Origin: Hymenolepis diminuta
Lineage: Eukaryota; Platyhelminthes; Cestoda; Cyclophyllidea; Hymenolepididae
NCBI GenBank assembly: GCA_900708905.1
Contig: CAADRB010000080.1
Coordinates: 213,405 to 277,404, forward strand
Direction: 5' to 3'
DNA length: 64,000 nucleotides
Shown here: positions 26,001 to 38,555 of the stretch, in pieces
How positions within the stretch are numbered: position 1 is the first letter of the stretch
How the letters are laid out: every line of letters begins with the position of its first letter
Made by a program: the position numbers and the translations under genes
Notes under the pieces: model-generated
Database searches by the model: none
Told to the model about the DNA's origin: nothing
What the model saw: the letters and a program-made list of their open reading frames with translations, nothing else

Positions 26001-29000
26001 ATTGGTTTTGGAAATTTCACCTCGGAAGTGAGTTTTCTCATAACTATCGATAATTATCGTAAAAATAATGGTATTTTTATGGGAAAGTATCGATTAATAA
26101 CTTCTACTCGTTATAACTAGAGTGTACAAGTATATAAAGTCAAGTTGAAGGTAACAGTTAAATCAGAAGTATAGAGAAGGCAGGATCACGGCATTTCCAA
26201 GGGAAATTATTGACTCAGCAATGGCTGTTAATAGTTATAAACCTCTTCATAACAGTGAATATTAATGGTTAGACTAGCATCAGATCGATGATAATGTAGG
26301 AAGCGAGATCTAAATAGGTTTTAACTAAGCAAAATTTTAATTGTAAGACAAGTTAATATGAAAAGACATAAAGTCTGCATAGTGTTTGAAAGATGGAGCG
26401 GTGAACCGAAAGGAATAAAGAGTACAAAAGAGAGAGTAAAATGGCCATCTAGTCACATTAGTTTCTGACTCATAAAGGAATGAGTATAACTCGGCATTCT
26501 AGCTTCCCCAGTGGTCCACACTTTCTGCGTCCATATTAGTCTGCGTGTTGGCGTATGCGTGCTTCCGCACTGGTTGGCATAGCCCACTTCCTGCTCCTCA
26601 GTAGCGATAAAAGTATGTAGAATGTGTCCACGTACTTTCTGCCGTCAGTAAGAATGGGAGAATGTTTGAGCTTTGATTCGTGCCCTACCGTGTTCTAAAC
26701 TCCAACCATCCATCCTTTTGACTACTTTGATTTTTTGATTTTGAATATGAGAAAAGAAACAGAATGGGAAATCAGTAAGGTGAAGAATGACCCTTTACGC
26801 ATTTCCGAAATTACTTCGGTTTTTTGTCTACGGAAGCTGCGGTGATGTCTTCATATTCCTATGACTCAAAATCCCTATCAGTTATGCCCAAACGCGTCTA
26901 TCGCTTCCTCCTCCTCCCCCCTCCCCCTCCATTTCATTAAAAGCACACTACACTCATGTTCTCACGTGACTCATATAAATTCCTCTTGTAATCCCATATG
27001 CACACACATGGGCAGACACGCTTGTCGCACACTTGCTTCTACGCAGTCCCCTCACCGCCTTTGTGCCTTATCTCTCTCTTGAATCCTCACTGTGGCTTGA
27101 TCACTGAGGTGTTGATCATCGGTGTTCTGGTCTGTAATTGTTGTTGCTGCTGTTAATTGTTAGTTGCCGGCCACTAGTTGTTACACTAACCCCAACAAAG
27201 GTAAAAAACAGGGAGGAGTCAAAAAAGGCAGATTCCTGGGCATTATTACATACGTCATATTCGAAATTTTTTGATAAATCTTTCTAATTTTCTTTTAAGA
27301 TAATCCGTGGGGAACTTGTGACTGAAGTTCGCACAACCTTCACCCCATGGGCTTATCTCTCTGCCCGTCTCTATGCCGATGACAGAATGGAAGTAGAATG
27401 GATCGTTGGACCCCTTCCTCAGATCGGCCGACGTGTCACTGAGATCATTCTACGCTACCACGTTGAAGGTCCTGGCACTCTTCCATCTAATCCTGGTAAA
27501 TCATTCAAAATTAATCTAAACTTGAAGCAAGCCTTTTAAATTTTTACTCGTTTTTATTAGTTTTTCGAGAATATTTCTTCTTTACTCTTCGCCAGACAAA
27601 TTGTAGATTGATTTTCCGTGACATTATCTAAAAGTAGAGACATAAGGAAAAAATACAGATTTAATTGCAGAAGAATTACTGAATGGGAATAAATTTTAAG
27701 TAAAACAATAGATTGAATGAAGATAAACTTATTCCAACAGATCCTGAATGTGTGATTTCGAAAGAAACTTATAAGCGTAAGTTCGGAAAGGAATGAAAAG
27801 GTAGGCTAGGCCCATTCTACTTACGAAATGGTTGTTTTTGCTTTTTTAGAATAATTTCATCATTAGGGAGACCTCTAAAGATTATACTCTGACAAATTGG
27901 TATATTTTATTTATATACATTTGGAACCGTAAAGTTAAAAAATTATAACCTTCCGGATGTATTTTTTTATCTCCGTGACAAAATTTGATACAACTGAATC
28001 ATTTTTTAAACATATTTAATATGTTTAGCACATATTTAAATATGAAAATATTATGACCCACAGGAAAACCAAAAATTTACAATTATTCACCATGGGAAAG
28101 CAACCGAGCTTAATCGACAGTAAGTCCAGTACTGGGTAAAATTTAAGGGACCAAACGCATGTTAGTAGTAAAGTCAAGGAACCAAGGCGTCTTACTTCCT
28201 CCGATTTTAATACAGCTGATCTCAGATACATTTAAATAAAATGAGTATAAAAATACTCCTATCCAATTTATAAAAACAGGGTCTGGGGAAATTTTTTCAT
28301 GGTATCGATTATTATTATTATAAATCTTTGAATTTCAAAGTCATAAAATTCTCAATTTCTAGCTAACTTCAAATAATTAAGAATCAGAAGAAAAAAATTT
28401 TATTTAGTAAGGATGTTCTATACGAAGATTAACTTAAATTTGCTTTCAGATCCTTGATCAATAGCATTCCAATTTAGTGTCACTTCTACGAATTTAGAAA
28501 AAAAGAAAAATATTTTCAACTTAAGAGATCTGTTTGTACTGATGATTTTTCAAGGATGAATCATCACTGCAACTTTCGGTTACCGTAACGTCTCAAAATC
28601 ATGCTTGCCAAGTTTTAAAGCACCTTTTGCAAGACGATTTTGAATTAACCTTTTTAATCATTTTACTAAAAAGTAGCATAATTTTGCCCTTATTTTCAAT
28701 TTTTATCCCTTATCACTTATGGCATTGAAGGATAACTCCCTATGCATTTCCAGAATTATGTTTTATTCGCATCCTTTATGACAATATTCCAGTTTTTCGC
28801 TCATGAAGTTGGAGTGACGTCTCCTATGTCTCTATGACGCATAATCCCTATCGTATCCATCGATTTTTCCCCCTTTTCCATAACAGCCTCGCTTCGCCTA
28901 AATGCACATCTGCGCTCATGTTCTTGCGCGTCCTTACCCAAATGACTCATATTAAATTATCTTTGTTGTCCACACAATAACAACGCACGCATGTCCGTTA

Positions 29001-32000
29001 CCAGCTCCTACGCTAACGGCTCATCTCCTCTCTTTCTCAGCACGCTCCCCTCTATCCCTCTCTCCCACTCGCTTCAATCCTCATTGTGGCTTCCTTGAAT
29101 ACATTCTGGTCTAACCAACTCTTGGTGTTCTGCTCCACGATTGTTGTTGTAATTATTTCTCGAATTTAACTCAAAATAAACAGACATTTCGGGGATCGCT
29201 GCCTAGACAGTGATTGCATCAAATTATGGGATATGTAAAGTAAAAATGCTGAAGTAAGCTCTTATAAGTTGAATGACGTTAAAATGTTCTAAGAATTTTT
29301 ATGATATTTATGAATAAGGAACTTTTTAAACTGAATTTCATGTTTCAATTACAGTTATTAATGAATTAATATTAAATTACTTAAGCTATAGTTTTGCTTT
29401 AAATATTTGCTCATTTTTTCAGTCTATTCTAATGATTTGTTGATAAAACTGGTGCCGAGTTGTAATATTACAGTTGAATTTGCCTTTCTCAGACCAGCAA
29501 AATTTCTGTTTATTCTTTACCGAAATGAAAGCCTAAATAAATATATCAATATTTGACCGCCCTTTCGTAGATTCTCATCGAAAAACCATATCCAACTTTT
29601 ACCTCAAAATCATTTCTTACCTTTTTTCAACTACTATTCCAAAAATGGAATAAAAGCATTTTTCCTATCTATCTTGAGATGATAATTAAAAAGTAATTTT
29701 GCGACTTCTTCGATCAATTTGTACATTGTTGATGACTTCATACAAATAGTTACTGAAAAGTAGTCTGTTAGGTTTAGGGAATGGCATGTTTGTCAATAAA
29801 GTAGTACTACTTTAAAAGTCCAACCAAATTAGGCTCAGAGTCATTCTCTTAAAGAAGATCTTCATAGAGACTACTAACATCAGTATTAGTAGATTAAAAG
29901 TGGAGTTGGATCACAGTAATATTGGATCAATGTAATGGCGTGAGAAAGGAAAAGAGGAAGGGGTTGGAGCTTGGTAGGAAAGAGAGCAAGTACCAGCGCT
30001 AAGCGAACTGAATCTGGGTTGTGATAAACTTGGTGAATTTAGGTACGCTGAGGGAGGTTGATTGGTTCAAATGAGCAGTCTATAAATATCGTCATCTAAA
30101 ATGAGTCATTGTGAGCGTCCATTACACAGCTAAATATACGTTCATTTTGCAACTAGCCTTGATACGAATTCAAATATAATAGTGACGTTCCAAGTCCTGG
30201 ATCCTGGACTTTGGCCTAGTCGCTTCCACCAACGTCTCTATTAGGTGTAATACGGTGTTTGTGTTTATTCAGACGATTGTATGGATACGATTGTAATTAG
30301 CTATATTGCATTAAAATGTGAAGAAGTGTTTATAATAGACCTTAATGTATTATTCTCACACTCTTACAGACACATTTTCTCCATTTTTATAGGATATTAT
30401 AGCAGATACAAAAGAGTTAATGCCAAACTCCAAATCTCTTCTATCCTCACCAAAATTTCAGGCATTGAAATTATTTATCTCTTATTTAAAGCTGTATAAT
30501 GTATTCGGACTGTGTAACTGTATAAAATTAAAACTATTCAACTAATGTTAGTTGCGTCCTAATCGCAATTACAAAACCGAAGACATTAATAATCACTCCT
30601 CCCCCTTAAATCATTTTAGGAGAGTTCTACACTGACTCCATGGGCAACGACCTTATTCGTCGTCAAAGACTGGATACTGAAGGCGCCAAAAATCATTTAG
30701 TTAATGTAGTTGAGGGTTCGCGTCGTAACACGTGGAATCGCGATTCGCGTGAATCCTCGAGGAATCATCGCATTGAGGGGAGTTACTTCCCAGTTGTGAA
30801 CCGAATTATGATCAAGGGTGTCCAGTATGCTTTTGCTGTGTACACGGATCGATCCGAAGGAGGTTCAAGTCTGGCAGAAGGAGATCTCGAACTCATGCTC
30901 CATAGAGCAACTACTGTTGACGATGGTCTGGGTGTTGGAGAACCACTCACTGAACGGGCATATGGTGAAGGTAATTTTTTCTATTAAAAAATTCCTACGC
31001 TCATTAAGACAAGTGCTCAGCACGCCTGACTTGGTCAGATTTAAGGCATCCTCGAGCCGCTCCTACGAGAAACTCGTATTCTGCCACCTTTTGTGCTAAT
31101 CAGGATTAACCAGGACGGTTGGTCACACAACCCAATGGATGTGCACTGGTGAGCATAGATCTCAGCCGTTCACGTTGACCACTGCTCCATCAGCACTAAA
31201 TACGGTCAACAGAACTATTATAGACGGTTGACCAAATCAGACATCTAATCATATCCATTCTAAATAGCTAATCTAATCAAATCATATCAAAAACCAGATA
31301 TCCCATCATAAGTCTTGATCTTCTTAAGATACTAGGAAGCATCAGCCGTTCCCTAATGAAAAGATTAATAGTTAAGCAGGATAAGATCGTATATTGGAGA
31401 AAAGGAAGAAATGAGGGAGAAGGGGGAGGGGATAGGAAGATTTGGGCCTTGGGAGGGAAGAAAACAAGGGCGATTGCGAAGGGGATTATAATAAAAAGGA
31501 CAAATTAAGGTACATTAAGAGGAGATGACTTTTCGTTAGAGGAGCACCCAAAAGAAAAACCATCACCTGACCAATAGGAAGGCGCAGAGTTGTGTGTTAA
31601 TGTGTATGTTCAATAGAATTATATAATCTACCTTTTTTTATTAACGTATCGCTCAGCATGAATACAACATGTAATTGCGCAGAAACATTAAAAATTAAGT
31701 TTGAAAATTACGTTCTATAGTGATCGACCAGAACTTTCCGTTACGCCTCAATGCTTTATTAAAATGATCTGCTAATAAGCTAGCTTTCTCAAGCCCATTA
31801 TGGAAAGTGTTGGTAGCTCTTGTCTCGGGTGGAGGGCTGATATCTTGGAGCCTCTCCGATGATAAATTTGCATTCTATCATCCTTCTTATTGATCAAGAT
31901 TAACTAGTGCGACTAGTCATCTATGTCACCGAACGTGTACCGAGGAGCATTGATCCCGTGACCTCGGACGTAACAGATGTGCATTTTGATGACTGTCACC

Positions 32001-35000
32001 AGTAATAAACTACCTTTAGTTTAACCACAACACTGCATTCTTGCAAGGAGTGCAATTTTACCCATTTACTGTAATATTTTTATAATTGATAAAGCCTAAT
32101 CAAAATACGTGTATTTCATGATTGTTTCAGCCGAGTTCTGTGCTTAAAAATGTGTTTTTAGATCATAAAATTATTTACGTTCAGCACCTGCTAAATCTAG
32201 GAGCCTTATAATTCCCTTATTATTATTTGGTTAATAAGAAAATTCATTTTAGCAGAGCAGGTGTTTGTTGATATGAATCCTAGTATTTTTGAAATAATAG
32301 AGTTGGTTGAATTTATTATTAATTCACCTTTCTTGACTGTTATTATAGTTCTTTATTTTTCCCCATTTAGAGATAGTAAATCTTTTCACAGGCAGGAAAC
32401 AAGGGTTCAGTAGAAGTTAGGACGGTTTCTTACACTCTCAAGGATTTATTTAAGGAATTGAAAATAAGTAAGAAATTATTGTCGATATTTTATCGGAAGT
32501 TAATTAGCATACCGAAAGTCACATAACTGTAAACCGCCAGGTATGTTGCTACTAAATAGTCGGAAGTAGGCCATGCTAGTACTCCTGCCAACCAGCTCGG
32601 AAATATTACCACCTTCAGAGAACAGTGGCTAATGAGTAGGTTGGACGATAGATATACTGTATAACGGTCTCAAAACTGTGGATAATGTTAGTGGAAAGAT
32701 GGTCGCTTCCTCTCAACTTTACAAATTTTGATGTTTCTTGGTCCCTCTTTCTTTCGCACTCCTTCATGTAATTATTACTATATATTTCCTTGTCTAAACC
32801 ACACTTTCTACGTAAAAAACAATTTGTGAAAATGAGTTTTATCGGAATTTGAGAATAAAAACCATCGATAAGTCAGAATATATTTTTTCAAATGTAAGTA
32901 TATTTTATGCGTATCACCTGTTTGATTTGTTTATAAAGTGTACCGTCCACAAATGTATATATTTTTTGACGAACATATTTGCGATGCATTAAAAGGATCA
33001 TTTTACATCCAAACAAAATCTTATTTTTTTTGGAAATCATGTAAACAACTTATTTTGTAGATGTGGGAGAGCTTCTGTGCATGATCACAGGATATTTCTT
33101 AGAAAATTGTCTACGAAATTGTGGAACATTTTCGATATCTAAGCGGAGTTCATACAAATTCCGTAAACAGAATCCGTTTATAATACACTATATCCATATA
33201 TTAAGTCCATTTAATAGATAAAATATGATCAGCTAATACTCGAAACGAAATTACAATTTGAACATTAAGATGCGAACTTCCAATATAATATTTACCGAAC
33301 TGAAAGGAAAGTGGACTATGCAGAATTTTTTCTCAAAAATTAAGAATTTCACTGCAGCACAACTATCAATATTATATGGACAGGGAATTGGAAATTAAGT
33401 TTGAATGTTTTGAACAGGAAAAGTATCGATTCCTTCTTGGAGTAACGATTGATCCAGTTTCATTAATGGTTTGAGCTGCCTTAGCCTGAAGCCTGTCAAA
33501 CGGTAACTCGTTCTGGTTACTGGTTTCGGAACCCCGTATTTTAAAAACCAGTTCAAAAAGCTTTGAGATTCACAGATATTGCATCGATCCCGTCCTTACA
33601 GTCACAGAGCGATAAAGATTCTCGCTCTTGCAAATCAAATCGGATCACATGGTATCGAAACACAGCCAAATTTAATTTTTAGGCAATGTCTACAGGTGTC
33701 GAAAGGAGTTTGCTGAAATCAGATCGTATCAGACCCACTTTTCAGATGTGCTGTAAACATTTCTCTAAATTACTTGAAATTCAGTATTTTAGTCGTAAAA
33801 AGGGTAAACCGAGTTTTTGTCATATCTTTTTTGCTGCCACATTTTATGTCGTTTGCAGTTAAGGCATTTTCAAATAACGCATGAACTATGACATCATATA
33901 TTTCAACTTCACTCTGTTCTCCTTTTATACCATAAAATTTATGCCCACGATTACTAACAAAAGCCTACTAGTTTCCAACAGAAACAATTAAAGTTCTACG
34001 ACGCCCTATGTAACAAATCAGCCTAGTGACTTCATGTCGGTTTGAGGCAAGAATTGACAATAGGAGGAAAATGACAAATTTCCTCTCCTCCCTTCACGAA
34101 TTTGATATTAAAATAAATAGTTTTCTGCAGTCATCAAATAGTTCCTCTTGTGAAAAAAACTAATTCGAATTAAGTTATTACTAAACTCTGGGCATTTTCG
34201 ACATTAGTTCACTTAGGAGCCCTGTGGAGATATTCTAGTATTAAAATAAAGAACAGGATATAACGCAACGAAATATATTCATTAAGTAAGAACGTGGATC
34301 AAAAATGGAACGAAGGCTCACTCGAATGTCCTGACTTCATTCCTTAATTCTAAAAGCTATTCGGCTACTTCACAGTTCCCATTGTTTTGATCAAAATTTT
34401 CGTAATGGTAATAAAGATTTTGCCTTGTCTGCTAGCCATATTTAATTGAAACACGATTGCATTCGACAAATTCGTTACCTGACGCCACCAGCGTATTTTA
34501 ATCACATCATATAAATTCAAACGAGGTCGTCGGTGTTTTAGCACTATAAACAAGTGGACCATCAGAGGTATTCCCTACTTATTACCTTTCAATAGTGGCA
34601 CATTTACAAATTCTGACCTAATCGGAAGTTTCCCTTTAAAGGTATCGTTGTCAGAGGCATTCATAGACTCGTGCTCGACGAAGTTTCAAAGGTAGAGGAA
34701 ATGGATGTCCGACTTGCTCAAGAAGTCTCCCGACCTCTCTCCCTCTTCTTTAAAGACCGTTCTAACGATTCACGTTCAGCCGACCGCTCGGCCAAATTCT
34801 CCATTCTCACCAAAGGCCTACCACAGTTCCTTCACCTGCTAACAGTCCAACAATGGCCCATAGAGGGTGATCTAACGCCAAAGAATCAACTGCTTGTCCG
34901 ACTTCAACATATCGGGACTGCAGCGGTGGGACCGATCAGGTTTGATCTTAGCGGCGCCTTCACTTTGGGTAGCGTAACCAAGGCAAAAGAAATGTCTATC

Positions 35001-35159
35001 ACAGCTAATCAGTTGGTCGAGAATGCAAAGGCAAATGGCCTGACGTGGCCTGAAGGACACGAAATAACTTTCAAAAGGACGATGAGCGACAATTCTACGC
35101 AAGTGATGCTACAACCGGGAGAAGTGAAGACCTTCATTCTGGACTTGGTGAAACCTTAA
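17025..35159 (+). CDS. MAN2B1: lysosomal alpha-mannosidase (glycoside hydrolase family 38), complete
   Basis: Six exons join in phase: 17025-18224, 24940-25595, 25820-26027, 27300-27495, 30620-30970 and 34642-35159 (3129 nt, 1042 residues; the human enzyme is about 1011). Start: the ATG at 17025 opens a signal peptide (MRLHIGLWLLVLLLLVFAGG); the reading frame also extends upstream through a GTG. GH38 residues are in place: HTHDDVGW gives zinc ligands His45 and Asp47, WQIDPFGH gives the nucleophile and zinc ligand Asp169, MGCDF gives the acid/base Asp290, and MMQHHDAVTGT gives zinc ligand His447. C-terminal matches include VEWIVGPLP, FYTDS and TDRSEGGSSL. The family cleaves alpha-linked mannose from N-glycans in lysosomes. 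Introns 1-5 are 6.7 kb, 224 bp, 1.3 kb, 3.1 kb and 3.7 kb, and hold repeats. AATAAA follows 65 bp after the stop. Confidence 0.95.
20525..20940 (+). repeat. dispersed repeat family R2, copy A (MAN2B1 intron 1)
   Basis: About 415 bp, aligning to 26785-27170 and 28735-29165, all on the strand of the host gene. Shared ordered blocks are CTATGCATTTCCARAATTA, TTCGCATCCT, TATGTCTCTRTGAC, ATCTGC, GTTCTTGC, a CTCTCYC pyrimidine run and TCCTCATYGTGG. The open frames here and in the other copies differ, so it is a non-coding element. Confidence 0.75.
21905..22060 (+). repeat. tRNA-like SINE family, copy 1 (forward)
   Basis: The core CAGAGGTCACGAGATC resembles a B box (GGTTCGANTCC type) in context. It is preceded by GTGGTCGTCGTTCACTTCTG in the A-box position and followed by a tail ending in ATCCAAGATACC. 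The reverse complement aligns along its length to 31840-31990 and 48268-48425. It lies in MAN2B1 intron 1, on the opposite strand from most other copies. Confidence 0.65.
26515..26640 (+). repeat. short dispersed repeat family R4, copy 2 (MAN2B1 intron 3)
   Basis: Shares CTGGTTGGCA, CCACTTCC and CTCAGTAGC with copy 1. It lies in MAN2B1 intron 3. Boundaries are uncertain. Confidence 0.4.
26785..27170 (+). repeat. dispersed repeat family R2, copy B (MAN2B1 intron 3)
   Basis: Aligns with copies A and C: ACGCATTTCCGAAATTAC, TCCTATGACTCAAAATCCC, CATGTTCTCACGTGACTCAT, then ATGCACACACATG and TCTCTCTCTTGAATCCTC. It ends near TGTTGTTGCTGCTG and lies just upstream of MAN2B1 exon 4. Confidence 0.75.
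28735..29165 (+). repeat. dispersed repeat family R2, copy C (MAN2B1 intron 4)
   Basis: The longest and clearest copy: CTATGCATTTCCAGAATTAT, CCTATGTCTCTATGACGC, CATGTTCTTGCGCG, AAATGACTCAT, CACGCATGTCCG and CTTCAATCCTCATTGTGG. It lies in MAN2B1 intron 4. Confidence 0.75.
29795..30050 (-). repeat. diverged R1-family fragment, reverse strand
   Basis: Shares CTACTTTARRRGTCC and CCAAATTAGGCT with 41975-42030. It also has a purine-rich stretch (GAAAGGAAAAGAGGAAGGGG) resembling the reverse complement of the R1 pyrimidine tract. It lies in MAN2B1 intron 4. Confidence 0.4.
31048..31200 (-). repeat. tRNA-like SINE family, copy 2
   Basis: Displayed on the plus strand it runs CATCCTCGAGCCGCTCCTAC, then TTAACCAGGACGGTTGGTCA, then GACCACTGCTCCATCAGCAC, in the order of the other copies. 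The B-box part is weak. It lies in MAN2B1 intron 5. Confidence 0.55.
31835..31995 (-). repeat. tRNA-like SINE family, copy 3
   Basis: The plus strand shows GATATCTTGGAGCCTCTCC, GATTAACTAGTGCGACTAGT and GATCCCGTGACCTCGGACGT, so the minus strand carries the tRNA-like order of A-box then B-box region. It lies in MAN2B1 intron 5, about 650 bp from copy 2 and in the same orientation. Confidence 0.65.
32525..32690 (-). repeat. short dispersed repeat family R4, copy 3
   Basis: The reverse complement contains GAGCTGGTTGGCAGGAGTAC, GCCTACTTCCGACTA and TTTAGTAGCAACATACCTGG, paralleling copies 1 and 2. Confidence 0.4.
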
Positions 35160-35224
35160 TTGGACTATTCTCATCCCTTATCTCTCTTTCCTCTGTACGT
35201 GCACGCCTTAACTGACATTATAAA

Positions 35225-35230
35225 AATAAA
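35225..35230 (+). terminator. polyadenylation signal of MAN2B1
   Basis: Canonical AATAAA, 65 bp after the MAN2B1 stop codon. No competing signal lies between. Confidence 0.7.
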
Positions 35231-35239
35231 ACCGCAAAA

Positions 35240-36300
35240 AATGACCGCATTGAACCTGGACAACCAATTCATGTTAAAAGGATTTCTTATCATTACATAT
35301 TTTTTCTAACGCGAAACAACAAAATAATGTACATGAAACTGGGAGGTTGGACTTTTACATCGACTAACAAATCAACCGCGCAGAGAGTGCCACAGATTTT
35401 AAAAGGTTGCAAATTTGGTGTCGACCCCTTCGTATTGTATCTTTACAAGATGTGGGGAATATAAGTAAAATTTTTGTGATGAATAGGTCGCACGATAAGG
35501 CGCTTTTAATGCATTCATACAACGGAGATAAGATGTGGACAACAGCAAGAAGTTTTCTTCGGGTCTGTGACGCAGGAAGCGCGGCTCCAACGGTTGGAGT
35601 TGGGGGTTCAACGCACATCTGTGACGGCCCAGGATACAAGGGTGCCATCTATTCCGCGTGGAAATACCTCACTAGGAACAATTCGAAGCCAGCAGTAAGC
35701 ATAAACGCAGTAACATTTGTCTACGGGGAGGGGGGGGGAGAGATACATTCGGCCACCGGCACACCTCAGAAGTATCCAACTATAAAAAACGCCAGATTTT
35801 GATTAGGGGTAGACTGACGGAAAAAAATAATGAGTGAAGTCCGGGTAATCATGAACAAGATTAAGTGGGATCCTACAAAGATGTCAAACGGAGCAAGATT
35901 GTGGTAACTTAGCGCACCCCGTTTGAAAAAATATAAGGAGTTTAAAGAGTATCAATCGCTTCTGAATAAACTGTTGTTAATTTTCAGGTAACTTACATTG
36001 TATCGAAAAAAAATCTCTCATCTCATCCGCTTTAAAAAATAAGCCGGCTACCAAGTTACAATGTCAATCGATAGCAGAACTGTACCAGTATTTATACGAA
36101 AGGGACAAAAAACTATGCTATAGTATGGAAAAAGTACAGAAAAAATAAATTTAAGCGCAATACAATGGAAATCAAGACAAATGGGAGCAAAAGTGACCGA
36201 GCCAGTGTACTTCATAAAAATCGCTATGAATAAAAAATTGACAAAACCGAAAAGTAAAAACCCAAAAAAGAATCATGGGAAGTGCATAATTAAGCACCTA
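35240..36300. other. gene-free, partly GC-richer stretch
   Basis: Between MAN2B1 and the small minus-strand gene. The part 35400-35800 is richer in GC and CpG than its surroundings and has overlapping open frames on both strands (131 and 94 codons), but no recognised domain or splice structure. A G-run (GGGGAGGGGGGGGGAGAG) starts at about 35726. Confidence 0.45.
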
Positions 36301-36335
36301 CTTCTATTGAAATCGACAAAATTTTACAAAGTGTA

Positions 36336-36614
36336 CTAATGATGTCCAATTTTCTGAACGGGAATTTCATTGGGATTAAATGGATCGTAGTTGTGAGTAA
36401 GCCTCTTCTTGATGAAATGAGCTTTGTAGAGGAGATAAACGCCGAGGGGCAGGAATACTGGCATTGAAAGAACGTAGTAACGAACGAAAGTGTTGTTCTG
36501 GTAATACCAAACATACGGAAATTGTCTGATGCGGGAGGCTACTGTCCAGGGATAGACAGGATGTCTGCTTCCGCTTTTCATGTAAGCTTCCAATTTCTTC
36601 GCGTACTCCAACAT
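36336..36614 (-). CDS. small single-pass membrane protein, family not recognised
   Basis: A single-exon frame of 92 residues. The N-terminal half is basic and aromatic (SGSRHPVYPWTVASRIRQF). One membrane segment follows at residues about 44-64 (YYVLSMPVFLPLGVYLLYKA), then a charged tail ending QKIGHH. Size and layout resemble accessory subunits of mitochondrial respiratory complexes, but I cannot assign one, so this is only a possibility. A good acceptor (TTATTGCAG, minus strand, ending at 36655) lies 40 bp before the ATG and could be a trans-splice or cis-splice site. The gene is convergent with MAN2B1. Confidence 0.7.
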   Translation of the reverse strand: MLEYAKKLEAYMKSGSRHPVYPWTVASRIRQFPYVWYYQNNTFVRYYVLSMPVFLPLGVYLLYKAHFIKKRLTHNYDPFNPNEIPVQKIGHH

Positions 36615-36699
36615 CCCGAAGAAACAAAACGCTCAGCTCACTAAACTGGCGGCACTGCAATAAGGCTAGCCAATAAAAATCGAAGAAGGATTTGTGTAA

Positions 36700-38520
36700 G
36701 TTATTTTCAAGTAATTACTTTTTAATTGATATTAAAAATTGCATTACTAATTCATTCTTTATTTTAAATTTATGATAATTGGTAAAGATATTAGTATCAA
36801 ATTTTATTTAATATTTTTTCTTAGATTTATTTTTCCGTAGAGAACTAATAAATTAAACAATAGTTTCGTGAAATAAATTTTTTTTAAACGATGGTAACAA
36901 ACGATGATGGTAAACGATGACATGATATATTACTTCAGCATGTCACTAGATTAAACTCCATTTGTTTCCAATTTTAAATTCCGATAAATCTACTAATATC
37001 TATATCTAAAGGAGGGATAGCGTCATGCTAACGACGGACTTTAAATCATATTCATCTTAATGGGAAAATTAAAAAAGTATTTGACTTTCCCCAATGTGAA
37101 TCTTGATCTTTTTCTATAGATATTAATTGCTCGACCAAATTGATCAAGGATGAAATCTACTTACTGTTTTCTTTTATCCACGCAATCTCAGAATTTGACG
37201 TAAAGGCGAAATGCAAAATTTTCACTGCCTTTCAAATGATTTGTCCCATACCGTGGACAAATTGAATTTTGAAAAATGATAATACTTCCCTACCCCCCCT
37301 CAAATGCTTAAAATATATTTAGAAAACCCCATGATTTTATTCACTAAAGAAATTTAGGTAAGGTGATAAACTTTAGCTTTTATGAGCGTCATCACTGTAT
37401 TGGACAAAAAACTTCGTAATGTAACTATCAATCTGAAATTGCATGAGTAGAAGATGGTCCATTTGTCATTATTTTTAATATGGTCGCAGTTGTCCAGTGT
37501 TCCTATGTATCCTTCAATTTCTATTACTTTATACTCCATTCTTTTATGGAAACTGGATGACACATTGACAAGTTTATGCATGCTTGGAGGAGCGTAGCAC
37601 AATTCAATCCGTATGTTTCGTAAATTATTCTGTGACTCAATATATTCCTTTAATCTTGTTGGGTCCTATTCAATTACTTGACGTTATGCTAGAATATTTA
37701 CTCATTAATCTGATTAGAGATTCCTTATATTTCTGTTTACTGCACTATTCAACGTGCGAAGCAACTTAGCTGAAGAAACCTATGATAAGATGTACAATTA
37801 AATAATAACCAGAATAGCATCGAATGATTCATTTAATGCACGAGAATAGGTAGCAGAACTTTCATTTACTTGAATAAAAATACATACTCTTCAGTAATTT
37901 TAAAATAATAAATAGTTCAAAACTAGTATTCATACTAACAAAACAACGATTCTTGACCAACCACCCATAAATCCAATGTAGCTACATTCCTATGTTACTT
38001 TGGTCATATTCTCACATTTTGCACTACTATCTTCCTTATATTCTTCGTAAGAACATTTCAGTGATGCCTGTTTTTTCGAACAATTTTTCAAGATTAAATA
38101 ATTGAACTTGGTTGCCATATGGTGAATTATAATGGATCAGAATAAGCCAATCGATGAAATTATGGGGCATGATCTAAGACTCATCTGACAGATTTAAAAT
38201 AGGCTAATCTGATTTGTAAAAAATGTATTTTAGGAAAAACAATTGTAGATAAATAATGAAAATTGGATTTAGTGGATTCGGTATCTTATATTACCTAAAA
38301 ATATCGAATGGAAAAATTTTCGAAAGTTCCAAAATTTTGTTCAGTTTCATCGGTTTACTCTATTAATAACATTCCAAACATTCAGTAATACTTTCGGTAA
38401 ATACACACATAAAACATAAAAATTTTCAATATTCCTTTAATGTTTATTTACTCAGTAAGATCCTATATTATATTTGCAAGTGATTAGTTTTGTCGAATCA
38501 ATATTACATATTTTTCGCAG
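36700..38520. other. gene-free stretch
   Basis: Very AT-rich spacer between the small minus-strand gene and the following plus-strand gene. Only short, unremarkable open frames are present. Confidence 0.5.
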
Positions 38521-38555
38521 ACCCGCTTCATTATTTTACGTTCTTGGGATTTTCA

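Noticed and set aside
26861..27082. 73-codon open frame as a gene
   Set aside because: It lies in the R2 repeat copy B; frames differ between copies.
35407..35802. 131-codon open frame behind MAN2B1
   Set aside because: Overlapping frames exist on the other strand, there is no recognisable domain and it ends in a G-run and low-complexity sequence; kept only as a compositional note.
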